Source: Nocardioides sp. zg-DK7169 (lineage in GTDB: Bacteria; Actinomycetota; Actinomycetes; Propionibacteriales; Nocardioidaceae). Taken from it: a stretch of DNA of 64,000 bases. A program made the translations under genes and the position numbers. Shown in pieces: positions 15,973 through 24,657 of this stretch (the first letter of the stretch is position 1; each line of letters begins with the position of its first letter). The notes below the pieces were generated by a model. It was not told where the DNA came from and searched no databases. It saw only the letters and a program-made list of their open reading frames with translations. The DNA is taken from the NCBI RefSeq assembly GCF_013155365.1, contig NZ_JABJRA010000006.1:186001-250000 (forward strand), in the 5' to 3' direction.

Positions 15973-16001
15973 TTTCGAACACTTTCGAACACGGATAGAA
16001 T
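15973..16001 (+). promoter_or_regulatory. Promoter with tandem TCGAAC half-sites before DUF222-HNH gene
   Basis: TTTCGA (15973) and TAGAAT (15996-16001) are 17 bp apart. The spacer carries a 10-bp direct repeat (TTTCGAACAC at 15973 and 15983), so two LexA-type half-sites TCGAAC lie head to tail instead of as a palindrome. Confidence 0.4.
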
Positions 16002-16047
16002 AGTGCTTGGCAACCACTTATCCACCACGTCCTCTCGGGAGGCGACG

Positions 16048-17304
16048 ATGGCCGACACGGCTCATCCCTACCTCGCCGACGTGGGGTGCGCAGAAGCGTT
16101 CCTCGACAAGATCGCGGACCGGGACCCGACCTTCCTGTCGGTGCCCGAGAAGCGTCAGGCGTTGCGGATGACGGCCCACCTGGCCTCGCGCGCGCAGGCG
16201 ATGCACGCGCGGGTGATCGCGTGCGCCGATGACGTGGCCGACGCGGACGGGTGTCGCGACGTGGCCGCGTGGGTGGCGCACCGCACCCACACCTCAGGGG
16301 CGGCCGCCCGACGGTTGCAGCGGCTCGGGGTCGCGTGCGAGCTGCGTTGGCACCGCGTCGGCACAGCACTCGCCGGTGGGCACGTGAGCGTCGACCAGGG
16401 CCACGTGATGGTCGCTGCGCTCGACGACCTCACTGATGCGTTCGACCTCGTCGAGGCGAGCGCGGAGGAGTGGTCGGCGATGCTGGCCCGCGCCGAGACC
16501 TACCTCGTCGAGCAGGCCGCCGACTTCGGGCCGCGCGAGCTGGGCCGTCTGGCCGAGCGGCTGCTGGAGGTCGTCGCTCCCGAGTGGGCGGAGAAGGTCG
16601 AGGAGGAGCAGCTGCGCGCCGCGGAACGCCGCGCTCGGCGGCGTACGACGCTGGGCGTGCGGCACCTCGGCGACGGCTCCGCGATCATCCGCGCCCAGGT
16701 GCCGGAGAGTGTCGCGCTGCGCCTGACCACGATGCTGGAGTCGTTCACCAACCCCCGCCGAGCGGATGAGCCGGCGGCGGACGGGCGGCGGGTGCCCTAC
16801 GAGCGTCGGTTGGGCGAGGCGTTCTGCTCGTTGTTGGAGGCCATCGATCCGTCCCGGCTGCCGCTGCACGGTGGGGACGCCACGACCTTGGTGATCACGA
16901 TGGACCTGACTGCGCTCGTCGAGGGACTGGGATCCGCCACCCTCGCCGACGGCTCACGTATCACCGCCGGCGAGGCCCGGCGCCTCGCCTGCACCGCCCA
17001 CCTCGTCCCGGCAGTACTCGGCACCAAGTCGGTCCCGCTCGACCTCGGCCACGCGAATCGCCTCTTCAGTCCCGGTCAGAGAAAAGCCCTCGCTATTCGC
17101 GACAAGAATTGCCGCGCGGACGGGTGCACGATTCCCTCGACCTGGTGCGAGGCACATCATCTGAATCCGTGGTCAGCAGGTGGAAAGACCGATCTCGACA
17201 ATGGAATCCTGCTCTGCAACCATCACCATCACCTGATCCACGACGATCGATATCTGCATCAACGCATGCCGAACGGGGACCTGCGATTCACTCGGCGAAC
17301 CTAA
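16048..17304 (+). CDS. DUF222 and HNH endonuclease domain protein (13E12 repeat family)
   Basis: A 418-residue protein. The N-terminal two thirds are the alpha-helical DUF222 (13E12) domain, with the start AHPYLADVGCAEAFLDK and a typical GHVSVDQGHVMV segment. The C-terminus is an HNH nuclease: NCRADGCTIPSTWCEAHH, then GKTDLDNGILLCNHHHHLIH, which has the metal-binding histidines and cysteines, so the domain is complete. The cellular role of this abundant actinobacterial family is unknown; in mycobacteria several members are linked to the SOS response. ATG 16048 has GGGAGG five bases upstream. The last 230 bases, coding the HNH part, fall to about 57% GC against about 70% before, which hints that this end was exchanged. 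Confidence 0.9.
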   Translation: MADTAHPYLADVGCAEAFLDKIADRDPTFLSVPEKRQALRMTAHLASRAQAMHARVIACADDVADADGCRDVAAWVAHRTHTSGAAARRLQRLGVACELRWHRVGTALAGGHVSVDQGHVMVAALDDLTDAFDLVEASAEEWSAMLARAETYLVEQAADFGPRELGRLAERLLEVVAPEWAEKVEEEQLRAAERRARRRTTLGVRHLGDGSAIIRAQVPESVALRLTTMLESFTNPRRADEPAADGRRVPYERRLGEAFCSLLEAIDPSRLPLHGGDATTLVITMDLTALVEGLGSATLADGSRITAGEARRLACTAHLVPAVLGTKSVPLDLGHANRLFSPGQRKALAIRDKNCRADGCTIPSTWCEAHHLNPWSAGGKTDLDNGILLCNHHHHLIHDDRYLHQRMPNGDLRFTRRT

Positions 17305-17321
17305 CGACCGCCCGATCTGTC

Positions 17322-18242
17322 CTACCGTTTGTCCCAGGTGCCACACAGTGCTTCGGAGAGCCGCCACAGCTCCTCCGCCTGGTCGGCAGCGACTGCGTGG
17401 GGCGCGGGGGTGTTCTCCGCGCAGTCGGAGAGATAGAGACCACCGCGGCCGTCAAGCTCGTGGCTGGTCGCCGCCCAGACGGAGGTGGCCGCTCCGTCCT
17501 GCACGGTCGAATACACCAGCGGCGGGGGCTTCTCGCCGCTGGGCGCCCCCGCGCGCTCCGCGACCAGCTGCTTCAGATGGCGCATGTCCTCACGGGTCAT
17601 GTAGCGCCCGAGCGTGGTGTTCACGGTGCCCGGGTGTACGGCGAACGCGTGCACGCCGTACCTGCCGGACCGGCGCTCGAGCTCGACGGTGAACAGGATG
17701 TTCGCCGTCTTGGACGCCGCGTACGCGGCGAACTTGTCATAGGGCCGCCGCTCCCAGTTGGCGTCAGCCAGGTCGACGCCGTGGGCGCGGTGGCCGGCGC
17801 TGGAGAGGTTCACGACGCGTGCGCCCGATCCAGCCAGCAGCAGGGGCATGAGCTGCTTGGTCCACTCGAAGTGCCCGAGATGGTTGACCCCGAACTGCCA
17901 CTCGAACCCGTCGCTGGTCCGTTCCAGCGGTGTGTACATGACCCCGGCGTTGCTGATCAGCACGTCGACCGACTCATACCGGTGCCGGACCTGCCCGGCG
18001 GCGCGGCGGACCTGCTCGAGGGACGCGAGGTCCAGCTCGAGCAGATCGAGTGACGCGTCCGACTGCCGTTCGAGGATCGTGGCCCGAGCGGCCTCGAGTC
18101 GCTCTTGGCCTCGACCGCACAACACGACATGGTGACCCTGTTCGGCCAGGCGAGCCGCGGTCTCCAGGCCCAGACCGGCGGTTGCACCGGTCACCACGTG
18201 TACGGCGGGCTCGGGCGGGCGGTTCGACGACATGCCGCCCAT
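17322..18242 (-). CDS. Short-chain dehydrogenase/reductase, retinol dehydrogenase-like
   Basis: An SDR of 306 residues. The cofactor motif is TGATAGLG, the NAG motif is ISNAGVMY, and the catalytic residues are in NLSSAGH and YAASK. The long C-terminal region after PGTVNTTLGRYM matches the retinol-dehydrogenase/WW-domain oxidoreductase-like subgroup common in actinobacteria, most of which have no known substrate. ATG 18242 is preferred because GGAGGA lies eight bases upstream; ATG 18248 is too close to that site and ATG 18233 too far. The gene converges on the DUF222-HNH gene with only 17 bp between the stops. It lies downstream of the peptidase gene on the same strand, 113 bp away. Confidence 0.83.
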   Translation of the reverse strand: MGGMSSNRPPEPAVHVVTGATAGLGLETAARLAEQGHHVVLCGRGQERLEAARATILERQSDASLDLLELDLASLEQVRRAAGQVRHRYESVDVLISNAGVMYTPLERTSDGFEWQFGVNHLGHFEWTKQLMPLLLAGSGARVVNLSSAGHRAHGVDLADANWERRPYDKFAAYAASKTANILFTVELERRSGRYGVHAFAVHPGTVNTTLGRYMTREDMRHLKQLVAERAGAPSGEKPPPLVYSTVQDGAATSVWAATSHELDGRGGLYLSDCAENTPAPHAVAADQAEELWRLSEALCGTWDKR

Positions 18243-18355
18243 CCTCATGCTCCTCCGACCCAAGATGCCGGCCGCGGCCCGCTCAGTGGCCCCGGCTGCG
18301 GTTGTCCGCAGGTCGTGTGCTGGACGCGGGCTTGAGGTGCGCGCGGGTCCGCCCC

Positions 18356-19024
18356 TCACGAGCCCAGCTTCACCCACCGCCCCTCGGAGACCACCTCGAC
18401 CACCCCGTCGACGACCTTGATCGCCGTCTGCTCGTCGATGACGTACGCCGGGGCGCCGAGCTCGGCGGCCCATCGCTCGGCCGCCTCCATGGTGTTGGTC
18501 GGGAAGAGGTCGAGGTGGGGGAAGATCGAGAAGTCGACAATCCCCAGGGTGCGGTCGTCCGGGGCGTCGGGCCACTCGACGAAGTCGTCGCCGATCCGCG
18601 GGGTGAGCACCATGCTGCCGGCGCTCACGCCGACCCAGACGGTGTCGGGGAGCGAGGGGAGCAGGTCGGCGAGCCCGGACTCCCGCATCCAGTGGCACAG
18701 GTAGGTGGCGTCGCCGCCGTCGACGAGCAGCACGTCGGCGTCGCGCACCCACGGCACCCAGCGGTCTGCGCCGATCGTGGGCAACGCGGTCAGCTCGAGG
18801 ACCCCGAGCGAGGCCCACCCGAGACCGGTGAGGTGGCCGAAGCGCGAGTCGGGGGCCGCGGCCACCAGCCCCTGCACCGAGGAGGGGCGACACATCGGGT
18901 GCCCCCACTGCGCGGTGGGGATGACCAGCGCGTGCGACTCGGCGACGGGGTTGCCGAGCATCTTCTCGAGCTCGGCGTGGATGCTCGGGTTGGTGACACC
19001 GCCGGAGGTGAGCAACAGCTTCAC
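18356..19024 (-). CDS. Peptidase E-like protein (family S51, GATase1 fold)
   Basis: A 222-residue protein of the class I glutamine amidotransferase-like S51 family, whose founder is the aspartyl dipeptidase PepE. The nucleophile elbow is GVSAGSM with Ser134, in place of the cysteine of true amidotransferases, and VDGGDATYL forms the preceding strand and turn. The cytoplasmic location fits a peptidase that trims Asp-X dipeptides, but many actinobacterial members have not been tested, so the substrate is inferred. The GTG start has AGGAG seven bases upstream. Its promoter must lie within the 94-bp gap to the exporter gene, which runs the same way. Confidence 0.8.
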   Translation of the reverse strand: MKLLLTSGGVTNPSIHAELEKMLGNPVAESHALVIPTAQWGHPMCRPSSVQGLVAAAPDSRFGHLTGLGWASLGVLELTALPTIGADRWVPWVRDADVLLVDGGDATYLCHWMRESGLADLLPSLPDTVWVGVSAGSMVLTPRIGDDFVEWPDAPDDRTLGIVDFSIFPHLDLFPTNTMEAAERWAAELGAPAYVIDEQTAIKVVDGVVEVVSEGRWVKLGS

Positions 19025-19118
19025 GGATGACTCCTGGGACCTGGGAGGGGACGTGCGTGGAGACCCGGGACGGCGCAGGAACTCAGCGGCGCCGGTCGAG
19101 GGCGTCCGCGCCCGAGCG

Positions 19119-20687
19119 CTAGCCGGCCGGACGGACCGGCGTCACGTCGGCGGCCGCGTCGGGAGCCGCGTCCGGCGGGGTGTCGTCGGTGTCCTTGCCG
19201 TGCCAGTGCCGGGGGAGCCCCATGGCCGGGAGGATGATGAGGGCCATCAGCGCCCACGCCACCCAGAAGGCGAACCCGTAGGAGTCGGCGAGGAGCGGTC
19301 CGACCACCGGCATCTCCTGGCGCGGGATCGAGGAGAGCTCGGTGCTGCCGCCACCACTGCCGCGGCTCGCGGAGTCCACGCCGCGCTTGATGAGCTCGTG
19401 GGTGAAGTGGTGCGTCAGCGCGGTGACCAGCAGCGCGCTGCCGAGCGACGCGCCCACCTGCTGGGTGGCCGAGAGGGTGGGTGCGGCGCGGGACGCCCTG
19501 TCCTTCGTCAGCGTGCTGTACGCCGAGGAGATGGTCGGCATCATGACCGCGCCCAACCCGATGCCGCGCACGAACAGGGCGAGCGAGAGCCACCAGTAGG
19601 AGGTGTCCGTGCCGACCTGCGTGAACGGCAGGGTGCCGATGAGCGCGAGCACGACGCCGACGGGGACGACGTACCCCGCGCCGATCCGGTCGGTGAGCCG
19701 GCCGGTGAGGATGACGGCCACGACCGCGCCGAGGCCCTGGGGCGCCAGCAGCAGGCCCGCGTCGAGCGCCCCCTGGCCGCGCACGGTCTGGTAGTACAGC
19801 GGCAGCAGCAGCATCCCGCCGAACATGCCGATGCCGACCAGGAAGATCGCGACCGTGCTGCTCGCGAAGACCCGGTTGGTGAGCAGCCGGACGTCGATGA
19901 TCGACGCCGGCCCGCGGATCAGGCTCCACGCGGTGTAGGCGACCAGCCCGACCCCACCGCCGATGAGCCAGCCGAGCACCCCCGCCTTGTCGAAGCCGCC
20001 CTGGGAGCTCGCCTCGGAGAGACCGTAGAGCAGGCTGGCGAGGCTGCCGGAGAGCAGCACGAGGCCGATGACGTCGAGCGCGCCCGCGTCGTCCTCGGGC
20101 CGGCCGCCGGGCAGCTTCCAGACCGCCAGCGCGATCGCGATGAGTCCGACGGGGACGTTGACGACGAAGATCCAGTGCCAGGTCGTGTACTCGACCAGCA
20201 GGCCGCCGAGCACGGGCCCGAAGACCGGGCCCAGCAGCATGGGGATGCCCAGGATGGACATGGCACTGCCCATCCGGTCCTGCCCCGCGGCCTTGGCGAT
20301 CATCGCCTGCCCGGCGGGCAGGAGCATGCCGCCGCCGAGGCCCTGGAGAATGCGGAAGCCGATCAGGCTCTCGATGTTCCAGGCGGCCGCGCACAGTGCG
20401 GAGCCGAGCATGAACAAGGTCACCGCCATGATCCAGATCGTCTTCGACCCGAACCGGTCCATCGCCCAGCCGGTGATGGGGATGACCATGGCGACGGCGA
20501 GCAGGTAGCCGGTGACGACCCACTGCGTCTTGTTCAGCGAGGCGTCGAGGTCGGAGCTCAGCGTGTCGAGCGCGACGTTCACGATCGTGCTGTCGAGCAC
20601 CGGCATCAGCATGCCGGCGACGACCACCAGACCGGTGACGAGGACCGCCCGCGGGATCCTGCCCGTCTCGTCGGAGGTGGTTGCCAT
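19119..20687 (-). CDS. MFS drug exporter, DHA2 family (EmrB/QacA type, 14 TM)
   Basis: A 522-residue transporter of the DHA2 branch of the major facilitator superfamily. Motif C of antiporters and the family start LDSTIVNVALDTLS are visible, along with WVVTGYLLAVAM, the motif A-like GWAMDRFGSK, and about 14 hydrophobic segments. Such proteins expel cationic or lipophilic compounds in exchange for protons. ATG 20687 is favoured by GGAG seven bases upstream; an in-frame GTG at 20702 would add five residues. It diverges from the old yellow enzyme gene over a 169-bp spacer with a palindrome, so both may answer to one regulator that is not encoded nearby. A C-terminal cytoplasmic tail follows the last segment. 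Confidence 0.92.
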   Translation of the reverse strand: MATTSDETGRIPRAVLVTGLVVVAGMLMPVLDSTIVNVALDTLSSDLDASLNKTQWVVTGYLLAVAMVIPITGWAMDRFGSKTIWIMAVTLFMLGSALCAAAWNIESLIGFRILQGLGGGMLLPAGQAMIAKAAGQDRMGSAMSILGIPMLLGPVFGPVLGGLLVEYTTWHWIFVVNVPVGLIAIALAVWKLPGGRPEDDAGALDVIGLVLLSGSLASLLYGLSEASSQGGFDKAGVLGWLIGGGVGLVAYTAWSLIRGPASIIDVRLLTNRVFASSTVAIFLVGIGMFGGMLLLPLYYQTVRGQGALDAGLLLAPQGLGAVVAVILTGRLTDRIGAGYVVPVGVVLALIGTLPFTQVGTDTSYWWLSLALFVRGIGLGAVMMPTISSAYSTLTKDRASRAAPTLSATQQVGASLGSALLVTALTHHFTHELIKRGVDSASRGSGGGSTELSSIPRQEMPVVGPLLADSYGFAFWVAWALMALIILPAMGLPRHWHGKDTDDTPPDAAPDAAADVTPVRPAG

Positions 20688-20759
20688 GGAGGCTCCAGCC
20701 ACTGGGGTTCAGGGGATGACCCGGGCGCACCCGGCCACCTGCCACGGTACGACCGTGAA

Positions 20760-20773
20760 GTGACCTTGGTCAC
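20760..20773. promoter_or_regulatory. Palindrome GTGACC-TT-GGTCAC in the exporter/OYE spacer
   Basis: Perfect 6-2-6 inverted repeat between divergent genes, flanked by CCGTG on the left. It has the size of a TetR- or MerR-type operator. No regulator gene is adjacent. Confidence 0.5.
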
Positions 20774-20856
20774 GGCAGAACGGCGCTGCGGAGTGGGCAA
20801 TCACGCACTTGCGCTCGACGCGGAACACCTGGGCCGCACCGGTGTTGTGCACGGGC

Positions 20857-21930
20857 ATGGATCTCTTCACCCCCGTGACCCTCGGCGACCTCGAGCTGAC
20901 CAACCGTCTCGCGATGGCGCCCCTGACCCGGATGCGCGCGGGCGCGAGCGGCGTACCGAACGACCTGCTCGTCGAGCACTATGCCCAGCGCGCCGGCCTC
21001 GGGCTGATCGTCACCGAGGGGACCTACCCCCGCCACGAGTCCCAGGGGTTCGTCGGCCAGCCCGGCATCGTGAACGACGAGCAGCAGGCCGGCTGGGCGC
21101 GGGTCGCCGAGGCGGTGCACGCCCGCGGCGGGCGGATCGTCCTGCAGGTGATGCACGCCGGCCGGGTCACCCACCCCGACGTCAACGGCGGGCGCCGGGT
21201 CGAGGCGCCGAGCGCCATCGCCATCCAGGGCGAGGGGCACACCGAGAAGGGCAAGCAGTCCTACCCGGTCCCGCACGCGCTCACCCTCGAGGAGGCCCAG
21301 GAGGTCAAGGCCGACTTCGTCGCCGCCTCCCGGCGCGCGATCGCCGCCGGTCTGGACGGCGTCGAGGTGCACGGCGCCAACGGCTACCTGCTCCACGAGT
21401 TCCTCTCGCCGGCCTCCAACCAGCGCACCGACCAGTACGGCGGCTCGCCCGAGGCCCGCGCCCGCTTCGTCGTCGAGGTCGTCACCGCCGTCGCCGAGGC
21501 CGTCGGCCCCGGCCGCGTCGGCCTGCGGCTCTCGCCCGAGCACAACATCCAGGACGCGCTGGAGACCGACCGTGACGACGTCCTGGCGACGTACGGTGCC
21601 CTGCTCGACCAGCTGCGCCCGCTCGGCCTGGCCTACCTCTCGCTGCTGCACGCCGAGCCCGCCGGCGACCTCGCCCAGGAGCTGCGCCGCCGCTTCGCCG
21701 GCCCGTTCATGGCCAACAGCGGCTTCGGGACGGTCACCACCCGCGAGGAGGCGGTGCAGCTGATCGAGGCCGCGCACGCCGACGTGGTGGCGGTCGGGCG
21801 CGCCGCGATCGCCAACCCCGACCTGGCCGAGCGCTGGCGCGGCGAGCACCCCGAGAACGCCCCGGACCCGGCGACCTTCTACGGCCCCGGCGCGGCCGGC
21901 TACACCGACTACCCGTTCCTCACCGCGTGA
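20857..21930 (+). CDS. Alkene reductase, old yellow enzyme family
   Basis: A 357-residue FMN flavoprotein of the NADH:flavin oxidoreductase/old yellow enzyme family, which reduces activated C=C bonds with NADPH. The start LFTPVTLGDLELTNRLAMAP and MAPLTRMRAG are typical of the classical (NemA/XenB-like) group. The substrate-binding His172 and Asn175 and the proton donor Tyr177 are present in HGANGYLLHEF, followed by LSPASNQRTDQYGGS. The FMN phosphate site near the C-terminus (SGFGT...VGRAAIANPDL) is intact. No Shine-Dalgarno is obvious before ATG 20857. The divergent exporter suggests a detoxification pair for electrophiles, which is inference from arrangement only. Confidence 0.93.
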   Translation: MDLFTPVTLGDLELTNRLAMAPLTRMRAGASGVPNDLLVEHYAQRAGLGLIVTEGTYPRHESQGFVGQPGIVNDEQQAGWARVAEAVHARGGRIVLQVMHAGRVTHPDVNGGRRVEAPSAIAIQGEGHTEKGKQSYPVPHALTLEEAQEVKADFVAASRRAIAAGLDGVEVHGANGYLLHEFLSPASNQRTDQYGGSPEARARFVVEVVTAVAEAVGPGRVGLRLSPEHNIQDALETDRDDVLATYGALLDQLRPLGLAYLSLLHAEPAGDLAQELRRRFAGPFMANSGFGTVTTREEAVQLIEAAHADVVAVGRAAIANPDLAERWRGEHPENAPDPATFYGPGAAGYTDYPFLTA

Positions 21931-21950
21931 GCACCTGAGGGCCTGAGCGC

Positions 21951-22439
21951 ATGGACGAGGAGATCGCGGAGACGCCGGGCGACACCCCCGCCCTGCGCGC
22001 CCTGACCGCGGCGGGCATCGCGCACACGGTGACCCGCCACGGCCCGGTCGGCTCCCTCGCGGAGGCGGCCGAGCGGCGCGGCGTCGAGCCCGGCGCGATC
22101 GTCAAGACGATGGTCGTACGCCGGGGAGCGGGTGACCACCTGTTCGTCCTGGTCCCCGGCGACCGGGCGATCTCGTGGCCCAAGCTGCGCGCGCTGCTCG
22201 GCGTGAAGCGGATGTCGATGCCCGACGCGGAGACCGCCCGGGAGGTGAGCGGCTACGAGCGCGGCACCATCACGCCGTTCGGTGCCGCGACCACGCTGCC
22301 GGTGGTCGCCGACGAGCGGATCGTGGGACGGACGATCTCCCTCGGCGGCGGCGCCCACGGCGTCGCCGCCACGCTCGCCGCCGACGACGTGATCGCCCAC
22401 CTCGGGGCGCAGGTGGCCGACGTGACCGAGCCGGCCTGA
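21951..22439 (+). CDS. YbaK/ProX-type aminoacyl-tRNA deacylase
   Basis: A 162-residue member of the YbaK/EbsC/ProXp family, which hydrolyses wrongly charged tRNA such as Cys-tRNAPro or Ala-tRNAPro. The family signature is visible in GAIVKTMVVRRG, in FVLVPGDRAISWPKLRALLG, with its invariant Lys in the first segment, and in the GGGAHGVAA strand. The N-terminal TPALRALTAAGIAHTVTRH fits the canonical start. It follows the old yellow enzyme by 20 bp on the same strand with GAGG upstream of ATG, so the two probably share an mRNA. The exact tRNA specificity cannot be read from the sequence. Confidence 0.85.
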   Translation: MDEEIAETPGDTPALRALTAAGIAHTVTRHGPVGSLAEAAERRGVEPGAIVKTMVVRRGAGDHLFVLVPGDRAISWPKLRALLGVKRMSMPDAETAREVSGYERGTITPFGAATTLPVVADERIVGRTISLGGGAHGVAATLAADDVIAHLGAQVADVTEPA

Positions 22440-22555
22440 GGGTGCGCCCTCGGCGCCGTACCGCACTTCGGGCATAGCGGCGGGGAGACCGCGCCGGGGC
22501 GCAGCGGCGTCCCTATCGTCCCACGACGCGCGCCGACGACGAACCGGAGGACGGC

Positions 22556-23059
22556 ATGCACGCAGTGGTGGTCTACGAGAGCATGTGGGGCAACACCCGC
22601 GAGATCGCCGAAGCCGTGGCGCAGGGCCTCGGCGAGGGCACCCCCGTGATCGAGGTCGCCACGGCCCCCGCGCTGCCCGACGGCCTCGACCTGCTCGTGG
22701 TCGGTGGTCCGACCCATGCGTTCTCGATGTCGCGGCCCAGCACCCGGGAGGACGCCGGACAGCGCGGCGCCGGTGCGGATTCCTCGGCCCCCGGCCTGCG
22801 CGAGTGGCTGGCCGGTCTGCCCGGCGACTTCGCGGTGCCGATCGCCACCTTCGACACCCGGGTCCGCACCGTGCGGCACCTGCCCGGGTCCGCGGCGAAG
22901 GCCGCGAAGCGGGAGGTCGAGCGCCACCACCACGGCACGGTGGTGGACGCGGTGAGCTTCTACGTCCACGACGTCGCCGGGCCCCTCGAGGACGGCGAGC
23001 TTCAGCGGGCACGCGAGTGGGGAGCCGGCCTGGCGGCGGCGGGCATCGACGGGTCCTGA
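22556..23059 (+). CDS. Flavodoxin family protein
   Basis: A 167-residue flavodoxin-fold protein. The phosphate loop is YESMWGNTREIAEAVA at residues 8-23 and the second FMN loop is VVGGPTHAFSMSRPSTR near residue 50, so FMN binding is likely. It lacks the acidic surface of electron-transfer flavodoxins and resembles the actinobacterial flavodoxin/nitric oxide synthase-like group of unknown partners. GGAGG stands just upstream of the ATG. Its last 58 bases overlap the 3' end of the FAD monooxygenase gene on the other strand, so the two mRNAs are complementary at their ends. Confidence 0.85.
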   Translation: MHAVVVYESMWGNTREIAEAVAQGLGEGTPVIEVATAPALPDGLDLLVVGGPTHAFSMSRPSTREDAGQRGAGADSSAPGLREWLAGLPGDFAVPIATFDTRVRTVRHLPGSAAKAAKREVERHHHGTVVDAVSFYVHDVAGPLEDGELQRAREWGAGLAAAGIDGS

Positions 23060-24579
23060 CCCGGTGCTCCGCACCACCGCGCCAGCGCCTCGCGCAGCTC
23101 CGCCACCGCGGCGTCGGCCGGCTCGTCGATGCCTGCGGCCCACGCCACGTGGGCGTCCGGGCGCACCAGCAGGGCATCGGCTGGCCGGTCCTCGACGTGC
23201 GTGCGGCGGACCTCGACCCGGTGCCGCCACCCCTCGGCGGCGTCGAGCAGCTCGGGGCGGTCGGCGAGCAGGAGCAGCACCGGCCGGGCGCCGACCCGGA
23301 GCGCGGCGTCCGTCCCCGCGGCCATGTCCCGATCGAGCGCTACCGGCACGAACGCCCCCACGAGCGGGTGCCGCTCGTGGCCGGGCAGCGGGTAGCGGAC
23401 GTCGGTGCCGGCCATCAGCGACCCCAGTCGGCGCAGCGGCTGCTCGTCGGTCAACAGCTCGCCCAGGAGCCCGCGCAGCGCCTGCGCGGCCGCGTCGTGG
23501 CCGCGCCGCAGCGCGACCTGCGCCTGGGTGTGCAGCATGGTCCGCTCGGCGGCGAGGCGACGCTCCTCGCCGTACCCCTCCAGCAGCCCGGGCGGTGCCC
23601 ATCCGCCGACCTCGGCGCCCAGCCGCCAGGCCAGGGCGACGGCGTCGAGCAGGTCGACGTTGAGCGCCGCCCCCGGGGCCGGGAACAGGTGCGCGGCGTC
23701 CCCGGCCAGCAGCACCCGCCCCTCGCGGTACCGCTCGGCCTGACGGGCGTGGAAGGTGAAGCGGGTCAGCCGGATCGGCTCGCCCAACGGCAGGTCGACC
23801 CCCAGCACCCGCCGCACGCTGGCCCGCACCTCCTCGACGTCCATCGGCTCGTCGTCGTCGTGGGTGCCGGTGTCGGGCTCGCTGGTGAACACCCCGAGCA
23901 CCCCGGGCTGCGCCGACCCGGCGGCGAACTCCCCGCGCTCGGTGCGGGTGAAGCCGAAGGCGATCCGGCCGACGCCGTCCACCTCCAGGTCCCCGGACTC
24001 GAGCAGCCGCACCGACGCGGGCATCGTGGTGGAGGCGAGGCGGTGCACCTCCGGGTACGTCGTGCCCGGGAAACCGATGCCGACCAGCTCGCGCACCCGG
24101 CTGCGCGCCCCGTCGCACCCCACGACGTACGACGCCCGCAGGCGGCTGGTCCCCTCCGGGCCGCGGACCTCGACCTCCACGCCCGCCTCGTCCTGGCGCA
24201 GGTCGACCACCTCGTGCCCGCGGCGCACCTGCGCGCCGAGCTCGCGGGCGAACCCCTCGAGCACCTCCTCGAGCAGCGGCTGCGGCAGCGGCAACGCGGC
24301 CATCGGCGGGTCCGGCAGGCGGCTGAGGTCCACGTGCATCCCGCCCCACGGGAAGTGCGGAGCCGGCCGCGGTGCCGTGCTCGCCGCCTCGAAGCGCGGC
24401 AGGTCGCCCCGCAGCTCCAGCAGGTCGAGGACCTGCCCGCTGAGCCCGCCCGCCTTCGCCACCTCCCGGATCCGCGGGTGCCGCTCCAGCACCACCACGT
24501 CCACGCCCGCCCGGCGCAGCTCCACCGCCAGCAGCAGGCCGGTCGGCCCGGCGCCCACCACGATCACGTCGGCATCCAT
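23002..24579 (-). CDS. FAD-dependent aromatic monooxygenase (PheA/TfdB, RdmE-like)
   Basis: A 525-residue class A flavoprotein monooxygenase. The dinucleotide-binding motif GAGPTG is at residues 9-14, the DG motif is in GCDGARSRVRELVG, and the GD motif is GDAAHLFPAPGAALN near residue 290. The C-terminal thioredoxin-like domain (PVLLLLADRPELLDAAEGW) marks the phenol hydroxylase/aklavinone 12-hydroxylase branch. These enzymes hydroxylate aromatic rings with NADPH and oxygen; here there is no biosynthetic cluster around, so catabolic or resistance functions (for example rifampicin or tetracycline modification) are possible. The ATG gives the normal distance to the Rossmann motif. It overlaps the flavodoxin gene by 58 bp at the 3' end. 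Confidence 0.88.
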   Translation of the reverse strand: MDADVIVVGAGPTGLLLAVELRRAGVDVVVLERHPRIREVAKAGGLSGQVLDLLELRGDLPRFEAASTAPRPAPHFPWGGMHVDLSRLPDPPMAALPLPQPLLEEVLEGFARELGAQVRRGHEVVDLRQDEAGVEVEVRGPEGTSRLRASYVVGCDGARSRVRELVGIGFPGTTYPEVHRLASTTMPASVRLLESGDLEVDGVGRIAFGFTRTERGEFAAGSAQPGVLGVFTSEPDTGTHDDDEPMDVEEVRASVRRVLGVDLPLGEPIRLTRFTFHARQAERYREGRVLLAGDAAHLFPAPGAALNVDLLDAVALAWRLGAEVGGWAPPGLLEGYGEERRLAAERTMLHTQAQVALRRGHDAAAQALRGLLGELLTDEQPLRRLGSLMAGTDVRYPLPGHERHPLVGAFVPVALDRDMAAGTDAALRVGARPVLLLLADRPELLDAAEGWRHRVEVRRTHVEDRPADALLVRPDAHVAWAAGIDEPADAAVAELREALARWCGAPGQDPSMPAAARPAPHSRAR

Positions 24580-24657
24580 TCCCACCACGTCCCGTCCCTC
24601 GCCCCGGGCGCCGGAGACGACGCCCTCGGCCGGCGATTCTTCGACGGCACGGGGGTC

